A DNA stretch of 64,000 bases, from NCBI RefSeq assembly GCF_001282685.1, contig NZ_LN875035.1, positions 1,629,572 to 1,693,571 of the forward strand. The letters run 5' to 3'. Below the pieces are notes generated by a model that was given only the letters and a program-made list of their open reading frames with translations, ran no database searches and was not told the origin of the DNA. The stretch's first letter is position 1; every line of letters starts with the position of its first letter. This document shows, in pieces, positions 8,710-16,559 of this stretch. The position numbers and the translations under genes were made by a program. Origin of the DNA: Niameybacter massiliensis (lineage in GTDB: Bacteria; Bacillota; Clostridia; Lachnospirales; Cellulosilyticaceae).

Positions 8710-9201
8710 CTATTTATTGCCTCTTTTGCTTCCACCCTGGCCCTTGCTTTTGCCTGGTGCTTGTCTTTTATCAAAGCCACTACGCCCTCTTCTAATATCT
8801 GATTCTTTCTTGCTTGGCGCTGCTTGGAAGGCTTTACTTACATTTTTAGCGTGCATTTCTGGCTTATCTGCTAACTTCTTTTTGAGACTTGTAATATGTT
8901 TAGTTGCCATATTAATAGTCCATTGTCTATCAATCATACGAACTTCAATACCTGTCTCATTGAACAGTTCTTCATAGAGTTCATTACAACGTTGTACATT
9001 GTTTGCAACTTGTTGACCTTCTTCTTGTTGGCTTCTACGTTTTTTCTTTAAACACTCTCTTGCTTCTTGTTCATTTAAAAAGATGCAATTGTTAGGTACA
9101 CGTTGCTCTTTTGCTCCTGCACCCACCATACATACTGACATTCTCTCATCTTTTCTTTTTACTTCACATTGAAGTACTTTATCTCCTAATACGCAATACA
9201 T
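8710..9201 (-). CDS. Unknown protein with a highly basic Gly/Lys/Arg tail
   Basis: 163 residues, no recognised family. The first ~50 residues look like a small beta domain (MYCVLGDKVLQCEV..., VPNNCIFLNEQEAREC). The middle (about 52-115) is charged and helical, possibly coiled coil. The last ~35 residues are disordered and very basic (IRRGRSGFDKRQ, GKSKGQGGSKRGNK), like nucleic-acid-binding tails. GAGGAA precedes the ATG. The stop codon lies only about 20 bases before the first helix of the large RNA candidate on the same strand, so the two may share a transcript and possibly a function; that is inference from position and charge only. Confidence 0.75.
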   Translation of the reverse strand: MYCVLGDKVLQCEVKRKDERMSVCMVGAGAKEQRVPNNCIFLNEQEARECLKKKRRSQQEEGQQVANNVQRCNELYEELFNETGIEVRMIDRQWTINMATKHITSLKKKLADKPEMHAKNVSKAFQAAPSKKESDIRRGRSGFDKRQAPGKSKGQGGSKRGNK

Positions 9202-9355
9202 CTGTCATTCCTCATTTTATCTATAGATTTTTCTATAGTATACCATATTCTTCTAGTTTTTATCACACCTAAAGTCCTAGTTATTACTTAGCTTGTTTCA
9301 TTCATCATGACTCGTTATAATATTTGATTTAATCTCCCCCCTACTGATGTTCTGC

Positions 9356-10732
9356 CTATACTAGTGGAATGATTATAATCACTTTTGCTCCCGATCTATC
9401 TTCTCTATTCATAAGTTTTAAACTTCCACCATGCAATACTATAATCTGACGTGCAATATGAAGTCCCATTCCGTAGTGCCCTTTACGCGACCTACTTTCT
9501 TCTCCCATATAAAATTCCTTGCAAGCGTTTTGCAAATCTTGCTCACTAAAACCTTTTCCCTCATCTTGGATGATTATACTTAATTGTCTATATGCATGCT
9601 CTCCTATTGCATCAACTTCCATTGTTACCCTTGTCATTTCTTTTGTATGATCGATTCCATTGCTAATAATATTCATTACAGCTCTGTTCAAAAGTTCTTT
9701 ATCAATATTTATCTTATATTCTTCAGTTCTATCTGCCACTTCAAATTGAACTTGTCTAACCTCAGCAAGTTGTCCACCTTGCTGGCTTACCTCTTCCATA
9801 AATGTCTTAAGGCTCACCCTTTTTCTATTTAATGTGCCTATTTCATCCGAATGAGAAATATCTAATAATAATGTCACATAGTCTTGGATCTGCTTGCTAT
9901 TTTTCAAGATATATCCACTATATTCTTTTTGTTCTTCATCTAATGTATCATCTTCAACAAGTAACTCTGCATTTCCTTTTATAATTGTAAGAGGTGTTTT
10001 AATATCATGTGCAATGGCAGCCATTTGCTCTCTTTTCCTTTTTTCCAAATTCCACTGCACTCTAAGTGCATCGCCTAAAGCTTCCTTTAGTTGTTCGAGA
10101 GACTCACTAATCTCATTAAATTCCTTTATAGAAGTAGGTGCTACCTGAAAGTCTAAATTTTGATTTTTAATTTGTTCTACAGCCTCTTCTAAAGGGATAA
10201 GCGCACGCTTAATTCTTTTAACATAAATACCAGATACAATACTTACTCCTAACACTATACTCCCTACTAATATAAGTATAAATAAAAGCTCTACATTAGG
10301 AAGATACTTTTCTAAAATAGGAGAGCTATAGTGTGCACCTATTCTATATAGTAATACGCACCATTGTTGTTTACCTTCCACTAAAATATATTGGGTTAGT
10401 CCATCTGGTTTATCTCCAGTTTGCACATATAATCTTGCACGCTCTACTTCTGATGCCTTTAGATTTGTTCCTAATAAATTCTCCTCTATATCAAATAAGG
10501 CGTAACGACATCCACCTGGTATATCCGCTAGGCTTATAGTTTCTTTTCCTCCTAATGTGTCACGTACCTTGAATACCTTCTGCTCCTCATAGTTAGCTGG
10601 CAAAATAAACTGTGTCTGTACAAGTATATTCATGACTAAAGATACAATGGCTAAGATTAGCAAACTGGTAGTGCCAATAACAATCATGTATTCTATAAAA
10701 ATACTTTTAAGTGTTCTTTTTCTTATACCCAT
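9356..10732 (-). CDS. Sensor histidine kinase
   Basis: 458 residues. Two membrane segments (about 17-38 and 148-170) flank a ~110-residue outside sensor region; a HAMP segment follows (172-225), then the dimerisation domain with the phosphorylated histidine in AAIAHDIKTP (H242) and the ATPase domain with N, G1 (DEGKGF) and G2 (GMGLHIA) boxes. The order and the AHDIKTPLT motif resemble the NisK/SpaK-type kinases. Its start overlaps the upstream response regulator by ten bases. No transporter or peptide gene typical of bacteriocin sensing is adjacent, so the signal is unknown. Confidence 0.92.
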   Translation of the reverse strand: MGIRKRTLKSIFIEYMIVIGTTSLLILAIVSLVMNILVQTQFILPANYEEQKVFKVRDTLGGKETISLADIPGGCRYALFDIEENLLGTNLKASEVERARLYVQTGDKPDGLTQYILVEGKQQWCVLLYRIGAHYSSPILEKYLPNVELLFILILVGSIVLGVSIVSGIYVKRIKRALIPLEEAVEQIKNQNLDFQVAPTSIKEFNEISESLEQLKEALGDALRVQWNLEKRKREQMAAIAHDIKTPLTIIKGNAELLVEDDTLDEEQKEYSGYILKNSKQIQDYVTLLLDISHSDEIGTLNRKRVSLKTFMEEVSQQGGQLAEVRQVQFEVADRTEEYKINIDKELLNRAVMNIISNGIDHTKEMTRVTMEVDAIGEHAYRQLSIIIQDEGKGFSEQDLQNACKEFYMGEESRSRKGHYGMGLHIARQIIVLHGGSLKLMNREDRSGAKVIIIIPLV

Positions 10733-11382
10733 TTATAACCAATCCCCCAAACTGTTTCAATAGGCACAAGGCCATAAGGTTTCAGCTTAATACGTATATT
10801 TTTGATATGCACTGTAATCGTACTCACATCACTTTCTCCCTCGTACCCATAGACCTTTTCATATATACTTTCTTTTGTAAAAACCTGTCCCTTATTATGA
10901 GCAAGATATTCACAAATAAGATATTCACTTTTAGTTAAATTAATCTTCTCCCCATTCACTAACACTTCTTTGCCTGAAAGATCAAAGTCCACCCCCGATA
11001 CATGCAAAGTATGTTTTTTCTCTCGTTGCTCTCTTCTTAAATGCGCTTCTACACGTGCTCTTAACTCACCTGTACCAAAAGGTTTAGTTAAGTAGTCATC
11101 TGCTCCTATACATAATCCATACATAATATCATTTTCCATACTCTTTGCCGTTAAGAAAATAATAGGTACATCTACTTGGTGACGTATCTGCTTGCAAAGC
11201 TCAAAGCCATCCATCCCTGGCATCATCACATCTAATAATATTAAATCATAAAACTTATAGTCTTTTTCTAATACTTCATATGCCGAAAAGGCAGTAACAA
11301 CTTCATGTCCTGCCTTTTTTAATACATTTGCAATTAGCTTTACTAAATCTGCTTCATCATCTACCACCAAGATCCTACTCAT
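10723..11382 (-). CDS. OmpR/PhoB-type response regulator
   Basis: 219 residues. The receiver domain has the acidic pair DDE (8-10), the phosphorylated Asp in LLDVMMPGMDG (D51) and the conserved Lys in LTKPFG. A winged-helix DNA-binding domain follows (about 125-219, ending VWGIGYKWV). It forms a two-gene operon with the kinase directly downstream, with overlapping reading frames. The sequence MYGLCIGADDYLTKPFG is like that of lantibiotic or bacitracin-type regulators, but no target is visible nearby. Confidence 0.93.
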   Translation of the reverse strand: MSRILVVDDEADLVKLIANVLKKAGHEVVTAFSAYEVLEKDYKFYDLILLDVMMPGMDGFELCKQIRHQVDVPIIFLTAKSMENDIMYGLCIGADDYLTKPFGTGELRARVEAHLRREQREKKHTLHVSGVDFDLSGKEVLVNGEKINLTKSEYLICEYLAHNKGQVFTKESIYEKVYGYEGESDVSTITVHIKNIRIKLKPYGLVPIETVWGIGYKWV

Positions 11383-11551
11383 TGCACACTTCCTATCTTT
11401 ATCCTACTCATTTCTCTTGGAACTCATCTTAACACCTTTAGTCTACACCTTTATACATCCTTATGAAAGCTCCATTTAATCAATTATATCTTATTCATTT
11501 GATATGTCTTATCCCTATAGAATCCTTTTAAAAATTGAGTTAAGGTTTCTC

Positions 11552-12436
11552 TTATCCTTTGAAAAATATAAAAGATAAAATGTAAAATACATAAACGTGA
11601 ACTGGATAAAAGGCATAGAAGAATCCTTTCATACTACGTCCCCTTTGGCCGTTGTATAAACACATGAAAGGAATTGCAAAGATTCCTATCCACTCATAGT
11701 AAGTTGTAAATAAATTGGCTACTGTAAGGTCTATTCCCATTAAAAGAGGCATTCCTATTGTCCATAGTAATGTAAATATCCCAAATACACTTATTTGAAG
11801 TACTTTACGCTTCTTGAAGCCATAAAGAATTAAACCTGCTATTACATAGAAGATTCCTCCTTCAACAAACATTGGTAAAGGTAAAACTGTTGTCATCACT
11901 AATCCTAATACTGGCATCATACTCATTGGTAACAAATAGGCTAGACAATTTGGTAATATCCCCACTGCTAAAAATGCTATACCTTGTACTCTTTTCTTCT
12001 GTTTCAAACACTCTATTCCTTCTACTAATATTAGAATAAGTGTAAACGTTGCAAAAATATTATTTATCGGATAAAATCCATCTGGTCTGCTGAGCCCAAA
12101 GGTTGCAATACAATAATTAATCGTTCCCATCAAAACAGACATACCATACATACGTCCTATATATTTTTTTCGGCTACGTGTATGACTAAATCCTTCTAAT
12201 ACCATATATAAAAAGAGATACCCCGATATCCTCCCAAGTTGTGAAAATAATGTAGGCACTTGCCCTGTATACTCAAAGAAATAATGAATATGATCAAATA
12301 CCATCAATACTAATGCAATAACCTTAATCTGAAATCCCGTTAAACCATTTTTCCATATTGGTACTACACTCCTATTTACACCCTCTTGTTGCTTCACTTC
12401 ACTTACTAAATCTATACATTGACCATTTTTCTCCAT
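11552..12436 (-). CDS. TraX-family membrane protein
   Basis: The ATG at 12436 has AAGGAG eight bases upstream and is preferred to a GTG three codons earlier, giving 294 residues. The protein is hydrophobic with about eight or nine membrane segments and contains the TraX pattern (FQIKVIALVLMVFDHIHYFF, GRISGYLFLYMVLEGF). F-plasmid TraX acetylates pilin, but chromosomal homologs in Firmicutes are common and probably act as membrane acyltransferases on unknown substrates. No conjugation genes are nearby. It may be read through from the HEPN gene about 90 bases upstream. Confidence 0.85.
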   Translation of the reverse strand: MEKNGQCIDLVSEVKQQEGVNRSVVPIWKNGLTGFQIKVIALVLMVFDHIHYFFEYTGQVPTLFSQLGRISGYLFLYMVLEGFSHTRSRKKYIGRMYGMSVLMGTINYCIATFGLSRPDGFYPINNIFATFTLILILVEGIECLKQKKRVQGIAFLAVGILPNCLAYLLPMSMMPVLGLVMTTVLPLPMFVEGGIFYVIAGLILYGFKKRKVLQISVFGIFTLLWTIGMPLLMGIDLTVANLFTTYYEWIGIFAIPFMCLYNGQRGRSMKGFFYAFYPVHVYVFYILSFIFFKG

Positions 12437-12527
12437 AAAAAACACTCCTTATCTTTTTAACTGATGACTGGCATCTGTTTAATAGTATAAGGAGCATTTC
12501 TAAGGATTTTCTAAAGATTTATTTATT

Positions 12528-12908
12528 TTATTCAAGACCACATAACTTTCTAAGATAAGCTATGAGTTCTAAGCTTTGATTGAGATAGTCTTCATATTCG
12601 TCTGGCTCGAGCAAGACATAATCTTCACTCTCATAACGTCTATCATAATAACTATCTGTCAAAAACCTGGCAATACGTTTAAAATCCTGTAATTCAGGAA
12701 ATGCCTCTTCAAGTTTAGCAATCATTGCTGAAAGACTATGACTACGCATAACTTCATTTGCATGTTCACGTACAAGATGTTTTAAGTATTTTTCTGCACA
12801 CTGCTGGCAGTTGACGATTGTAGGATCTTCCATCCCCTTTACATCTTTAATGTGTTGAATCAGTTCATAATCAGTGTTGGCAAAGTCAAGCATAGACCTA
12901 TTCACCAC
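12528..12908 (-). CDS. HEPN domain protein (partner of MNT nucleotidyltransferase)
   Basis: 126 residues from a GTG at 12908, which has GGAGG six bases upstream; an ATG at 12893 is the alternative. It overlaps the end of the nucleotidyltransferase gene by 11 bases. The helical sequence with NCQQCAEKYLKHLV and SYYDRRY is typical of HEPN proteins. In MNT/HEPN toxin-antitoxin pairs the HEPN member is an RNase silenced by adenylylation. A canonical R-x4-6-H ribonuclease motif is not obvious here, so an inactive or divergent HEPN is possible. Confidence 0.85.
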   Translation of the reverse strand: MVNRSMLDFANTDYELIQHIKDVKGMEDPTIVNCQQCAEKYLKHLVREHANEVMRSHSLSAMIAKLEEAFPELQDFKRIARFLTDSYYDRRYESEDYVLLEPDEYEDYLNQSLELIAYLRKLCGLE

Positions 12909-13257
12909 ACACCGCCTCCTTTAATGGCAGCATATATTTTGTAATTTCACTTTCAAATGAGAGTTTACTGGCTAACTCATAAAAACGTGCCTTATTATAA
13001 ATTTTCACATCTACTTCATAAGTGTAGTGTATTTTTTCCTCATAGTCTTCTCTTAAATCCATACGCAGCATCTTAGCTTCTTTCGGTGTTAAGGGTCTCT
13101 CTAATAAGATTAGAAGATCAATATCGCTGGTGGATTTAATTTCTCTTTTAGCATAACTACCAAAGAGATAAACTTCATACTCTCCAAGATCTAAAGCTTT
13201 AAAATGCTCATAGACTGCTAAAAGTCTTTCTTGATAGATACTAGGAATATCAATCAC
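12898..13257 (-). CDS. MNT-type nucleotidyltransferase
   Basis: 119 residues. The minimal nucleotidyltransferase signature is intact: GS at the start of GSYAKREIKSTSDID, exactly ten residues before DxD, and a third acidic residue in YEVDVKIY. The start is a GTG with only a weak purine-rich ribosome site; no better start exists. Members of this family transfer AMP to the partner HEPN protein and neutralise it. The gene is immediately upstream of, and overlaps, the HEPN gene, the standard arrangement. Confidence 0.88.
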   Translation of the reverse strand: MIDIPSIYQERLLAVYEHFKALDLGEYEVYLFGSYAKREIKSTSDIDLLILLERPLTPKEAKMLRMDLREDYEEKIHYTYEVDVKIYNKARFYELASKLSFESEITKYMLPLKEAVCGE

Positions 13258-13295
13258 CTGTTCTCATCTCTTTTCTTTTGTAGAATACGTATACT

Positions 13296-13619
13296 TTAAA
13301 AATGTTGACCATTTTCATAGTAACTACTTTCCTTAAGTGGCACAAAATATACTTCAAGACATGATATACCTGCTCCAAAGTATTTTGTAATACATTCTGC
13401 GACTTTATCTTGTACTTCCTGACCACGGTCGAACCAGGCTACTTCAATAATTGCAGGAGGCTCTACTTCTTTACCTTCCAAAATAAAAGTAGTATGCATA
13501 CATTCAAGTGTAAAGTAATCCTTTGGACAGCCCACAATCATTGCAAGATCATTTACAAGATCACGGCTTACTTGTTTTATTTTTGGCATTTGAATACCAC
13601 GAATACGTAACATTGGCAT
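13296..13619 (-). CDS. DUF1904 family protein (tautomerase-like fold)
   Basis: I place the start at the ATG at 13619 (AAAGGAG eight bases upstream), giving 107 residues beginning Met-Pro; an in-frame upstream ATG adds nine residues without a ribosome site. Family members begin MP-hydrophobic-L-R-x-RG, and this one begins MPMLRIRGI, so Pro2 would become the N-terminal residue as in tautomerases. The function of DUF1904 is unknown. It lies 38 bases upstream of the MNT/HEPN pair on the same strand and may share its transcript. Confidence 0.82.
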   Translation of the reverse strand: MPMLRIRGIQMPKIKQVSRDLVNDLAMIVGCPKDYFTLECMHTTFILEGKEVEPPAIIEVAWFDRGQEVQDKVAECITKYFGAGISCLEVYFVPLKESSYYENGQHF

Positions 13620-13724
13620 AATTCTATTCTCCTTTAAAATGTCCATAGTCTAATCTAGTCATCTCTTATCATATCATAAACAAGGTTCTTTCGTTCAGAT
13701 GAAAAAGTAAAAAGGAGGTTCCTA

Positions 13725-14510
13725 ATGTTGAATTTCTATATTAATAGTTTATACTTTGTACTTTATAGTATGCTAGGTTGGTTGTCTGAAGTTATCTATT
13801 GTTCTATTCCTAGAAAAAAATTTATTAATAGAGGCTTTTTAAATGGTCCCTACTGTCCAGTCTATGGATTTGGCGCACTACTTGTTATTCACTTTTTATG
13901 GCCTTTTTATCCCTATCCTTTACTGGTATTTCTATTGGGTATTATAGTTACAAGTCTATTAGAATACATAACAAGCTTTCTCTTAGAAAAGCTCTTTCAT
14001 GCCCATTGGTGGGATTATTCTCAGCACCACTTTAATATTCATGGACGTGTCTGCCTACTTAATTCTACACTATTTGGCTTACTTTGTTTGATACTTGTCT
14101 ATGGGATCCATCCTTTTTTGACTAAAGGAATCTTCAATATACCTAGTACGTTTCTCCCACTTATTGTGATGGGATTTAATATTATTTTGTGTGTAGATAT
14201 TGTTGTAACGCTCTACACCATTACATCTCTCAAAGACCGTGTTCATTCAATCTCTGAACTAAACACTACTTTGAAAGAAAAGTTGTATTTACTCGAAAAT
14301 AAACTTTCATCTCTAGAAGAAAAACATTTACTCTCAGAAGGACAGCGTAACCTAAGGTGTGCTGAATTCATTACTTATCTTGAAAATGAAATGAATAAAA
14401 AAGTAGCTATTAAAAATATTCTCCATGACCGTCTGTTAGATGCATTTCCTAGCTTTCACTTTATTCATCTTGAAGAGTACATTTCAAAACTACGTGATCG
14501 TCTAAAATAA
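13725..14510 (+). CDS. CmpB-like membrane protein (PF06541, 'ABC transporter type IV')
   Basis: 261 residues. Five or so membrane segments occupy residues 1-165, with the family pattern FYINSLYFVLYSMLGWLSEV and NRGFLNGPYCPVYGFGA. A charged helical tail follows (about 170-261), probably cytoplasmic coiled coil. The family is common in Clostridia and is called a putative ABC transporter component, but no ATPase or partner lies here, so its role is not established. GGAGG is correctly placed before the ATG. Confidence 0.82.
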   Translation: MLNFYINSLYFVLYSMLGWLSEVIYCSIPRKKFINRGFLNGPYCPVYGFGALLVIHFLWPFYPYPLLVFLLGIIVTSLLEYITSFLLEKLFHAHWWDYSQHHFNIHGRVCLLNSTLFGLLCLILVYGIHPFLTKGIFNIPSTFLPLIVMGFNIILCVDIVVTLYTITSLKDRVHSISELNTTLKEKLYLLENKLSSLEEKHLLSEGQRNLRCAEFITYLENEMNKKVAIKNILHDRLLDAFPSFHFIHLEEYISKLRDRLK

Positions 14511-14628
14511 GTTTATCCTAAAACTTTAATTTCAAACCACGTACATTTTCCATAGTGTATAAAAACACATTTTTTGCAAGTCCTAATGACATACCATTAA
14601 ATTTTAAAATCTGAATTCATTTGATACC

Positions 14629-14684
14629 AAAAGAGGGTGTCACACAGTTAACCTCATTGGTTATTGTGTAACACCCTCTTTAGA
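14629..14684. terminator. Bidirectional intrinsic terminator
   Basis: Arms AAGAGGGTGT(CA)CACA-GTTAACC / GGTTA-TTGTGT-AACACCCTCTT between the converging CmpB-like gene and the ABC exporter operon. Confidence 0.8.
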
Positions 14685-14696
14685 ATTTACTATTTT

Positions 14697-16559
14697 TTAA
14701 GCCTCTTCTGTATTTTCAAATTGGCTATTATAAAGTGATGCATAGAATCCATTTGCTGCAAGAAGATTATCATGTGTTCCTTGTTCAACAATATCCCCAT
14801 CTCTCATTACAAGAATAAGATCTGCATTACGAATAGTGGATAATCTGTGGGCAATAATAAAGCTTGTGCGACCTTTCATAAGGTTTTCCATTGCTTGTTG
14901 AATGAGTACCTCCGTACGTGTATCTACTGAACTTGTTGCTTCATCTAGAATAAGTACTTTAGGATCTGATAAGATTGCTCTTGCAATAGTAAGAAGTTGC
15001 TTTTGCCCTTGAGACACATTACTTGCTTCTTCATTAAGCACCATGTTGTAACCATCTGGAAGTGTTTTTACAAAGTGATGTACACGAGCTGCTTTTGCTG
15101 CTTTAATAACCTGTTCATCTGAAGCTTCTAAATTACCGTAACGGATATTTTCCATAATAGATCCATTAAATAACCATGTATCTTGGAGTACCATCCCAAA
15201 AGCATCTCTAAGTTCACTTCTATTGAAATCTTTGATATCATGACCATCAAGGCGAATAGCTCCTGAGTTTACATCATAGAAACGCATAAGAAGCTTGATC
15301 ATTGTTGTTTTACCTGCTCCTGTTGGTCCTACAATAGCTACTTTTTGACCTGGTCTTACATGTGCTGTAAAGTCATTAACAATAATCTTTTCTGGATTGT
15401 AACCAAAGTGAACATGTTCAAAGTCCACATATCCTGATAGATTATCTATACTTACTGGTTCTTTCGCAAACTGTTCTTCTTCCTCTTCATTTAAGAATTC
15501 AAAAACGCGCTCTGCTGCAGCTGCTGTTGACTGCATTAAGTTAGCAACTTGAGCTGTCTGTGCGATCGGTTGATTAAATGATCTCATATATTGAATAAAT
15601 GAAAGGATATCCCCTACTTCAATCGTATTTTTAATTGCAAGCCATCCTCCAAGAATGGATACCATTACATAGCCAAGGTTTCCAATAAAGCTCATAATTG
15701 GCATCATCATACCTGATAAGAACTGAGATTTCCAAGCTGAATTATAAAGTGTATCATTAAGTTTGTTGAACTCTTCTACTGCTGCTTCTTCTCCATTGAA
15801 AGCTTTTACAATATTGTGACCACCATATATTTCTTCTACCTGACCATTTACATGACCAAGGTATTCTTGTTGTGATTTAAAGTATTTTTGTGATTTCTTA
15901 ACTACAAGTGTGATAAACACCATAGATAATGGAAGTACTAATAAAGCAACAAGTGTCATCACCCAACTAATAGAGAACATCATAATGAGTACCCCTATTA
16001 AAGTTGTAATGGATGTAATCATTTGTGTCATACTTTGGTTAAGGTTATTACTAATCATATCTACATCATTTGTTACTCTTGAAAGTACTTCACCATGTGT
16101 TTTAGTATCAAAATACTTAAGCGGCATACGGTTCATTTTCTCAGAAATTGCTTTTCTAAGATTATAAGATACTTTTTGTGATATTCCTGACATTACAAAA
16201 CCTTGAATGAAAGAGAACAATGCACTAATAATATATAGACCTAATAGGAATAAAAGCATATTACCAATGTAAGTGAAGTCGATTCCTCCACTTCCACCAC
16301 TTACTTTGCTTACAAGTCCCTCGAAAATCTTTGTTGTTGCTTTACCTAATAATTTCGGTCCTACAATAGAGAAAGATGCACTTCCTATTGCAAAAATAAC
16401 AACTGTAATAATAGAAATTTTAAATGGAGCTAGGTATTTAATTAAATTTTTCATTGTGCCTTTGAAATCTTTTGCTTTCTCACCACCCATAGCCCCCATT
16501 GGACCGTGTCCACCACCTGGACCAAACCCTCTTTTTGGTTGTTGTCTTTGATTACTCAT
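14697..16559 (-). CDS. Heterodimeric ABC multidrug exporter, subunit with catalytic Glu
   Basis: 620 residues: a Gly/Met-rich cytoplasmic N-terminus (1-35), six membrane helices (about 45-335) and an ATPase domain. Walker A is GPTGAGKT (411-418), Walker B ends LILDE with catalytic E540, the H-loop is H571, but the signature is VSQGQ (515-519) in place of LSGGQ. Its start overlaps the end of the partner gene by eight bases. The faults of the two partners are complementary, which predicts one working and one degenerate ATP site, as in LmrCD and TM287/288. Likely a drug or lipid exporter under the nearby MarR regulator. Confidence 0.92.
   Translation of the reverse strand: MSNQRQQPKRGFGPGGGHGPMGAMGGEKAKDFKGTMKNLIKYLAPFKISIITVVIFAIGSASFSIVGPKLLGKATTKIFEGLVSKVSGGSGGIDFTYIGNMLLFLLGLYIISALFSFIQGFVMSGISQKVSYNLRKAISEKMNRMPLKYFDTKTHGEVLSRVTNDVDMISNNLNQSMTQMITSITTLIGVLIMMFSISWVMTLVALLVLPLSMVFITLVVKKSQKYFKSQQEYLGHVNGQVEEIYGGHNIVKAFNGEEAAVEEFNKLNDTLYNSAWKSQFLSGMMMPIMSFIGNLGYVMVSILGGWLAIKNTIEVGDILSFIQYMRSFNQPIAQTAQVANLMQSTAAAAERVFEFLNEEEEEQFAKEPVSIDNLSGYVDFEHVHFGYNPEKIIVNDFTAHVRPGQKVAIVGPTGAGKTTMIKLLMRFYDVNSGAIRLDGHDIKDFNRSELRDAFGMVLQDTWLFNGSIMENIRYGNLEASDEQVIKAAKAARVHHFVKTLPDGYNMVLNEEASNVSQGQKQLLTIARAILSDPKVLILDEATSSVDTRTEVLIQQAMENLMKGRTSFIIAHRLSTIRNADLILVMRDGDIVEQGTHDNLLAANGFYASLYNSQFENTEEA

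Noticed and set aside
11552-12436. TraX as sign of a conjugative element
   Set aside because: No relaxase, coupling protein or integrase is found; TraX homologs are common on Firmicutes chromosomes.
16273-16551. Plus-strand frame opposite the ABC exporter
   Set aside because: It is a shadow of the exporter's Gly/Pro-rich N-terminus in the opposite strand; no ribosome site and no family.
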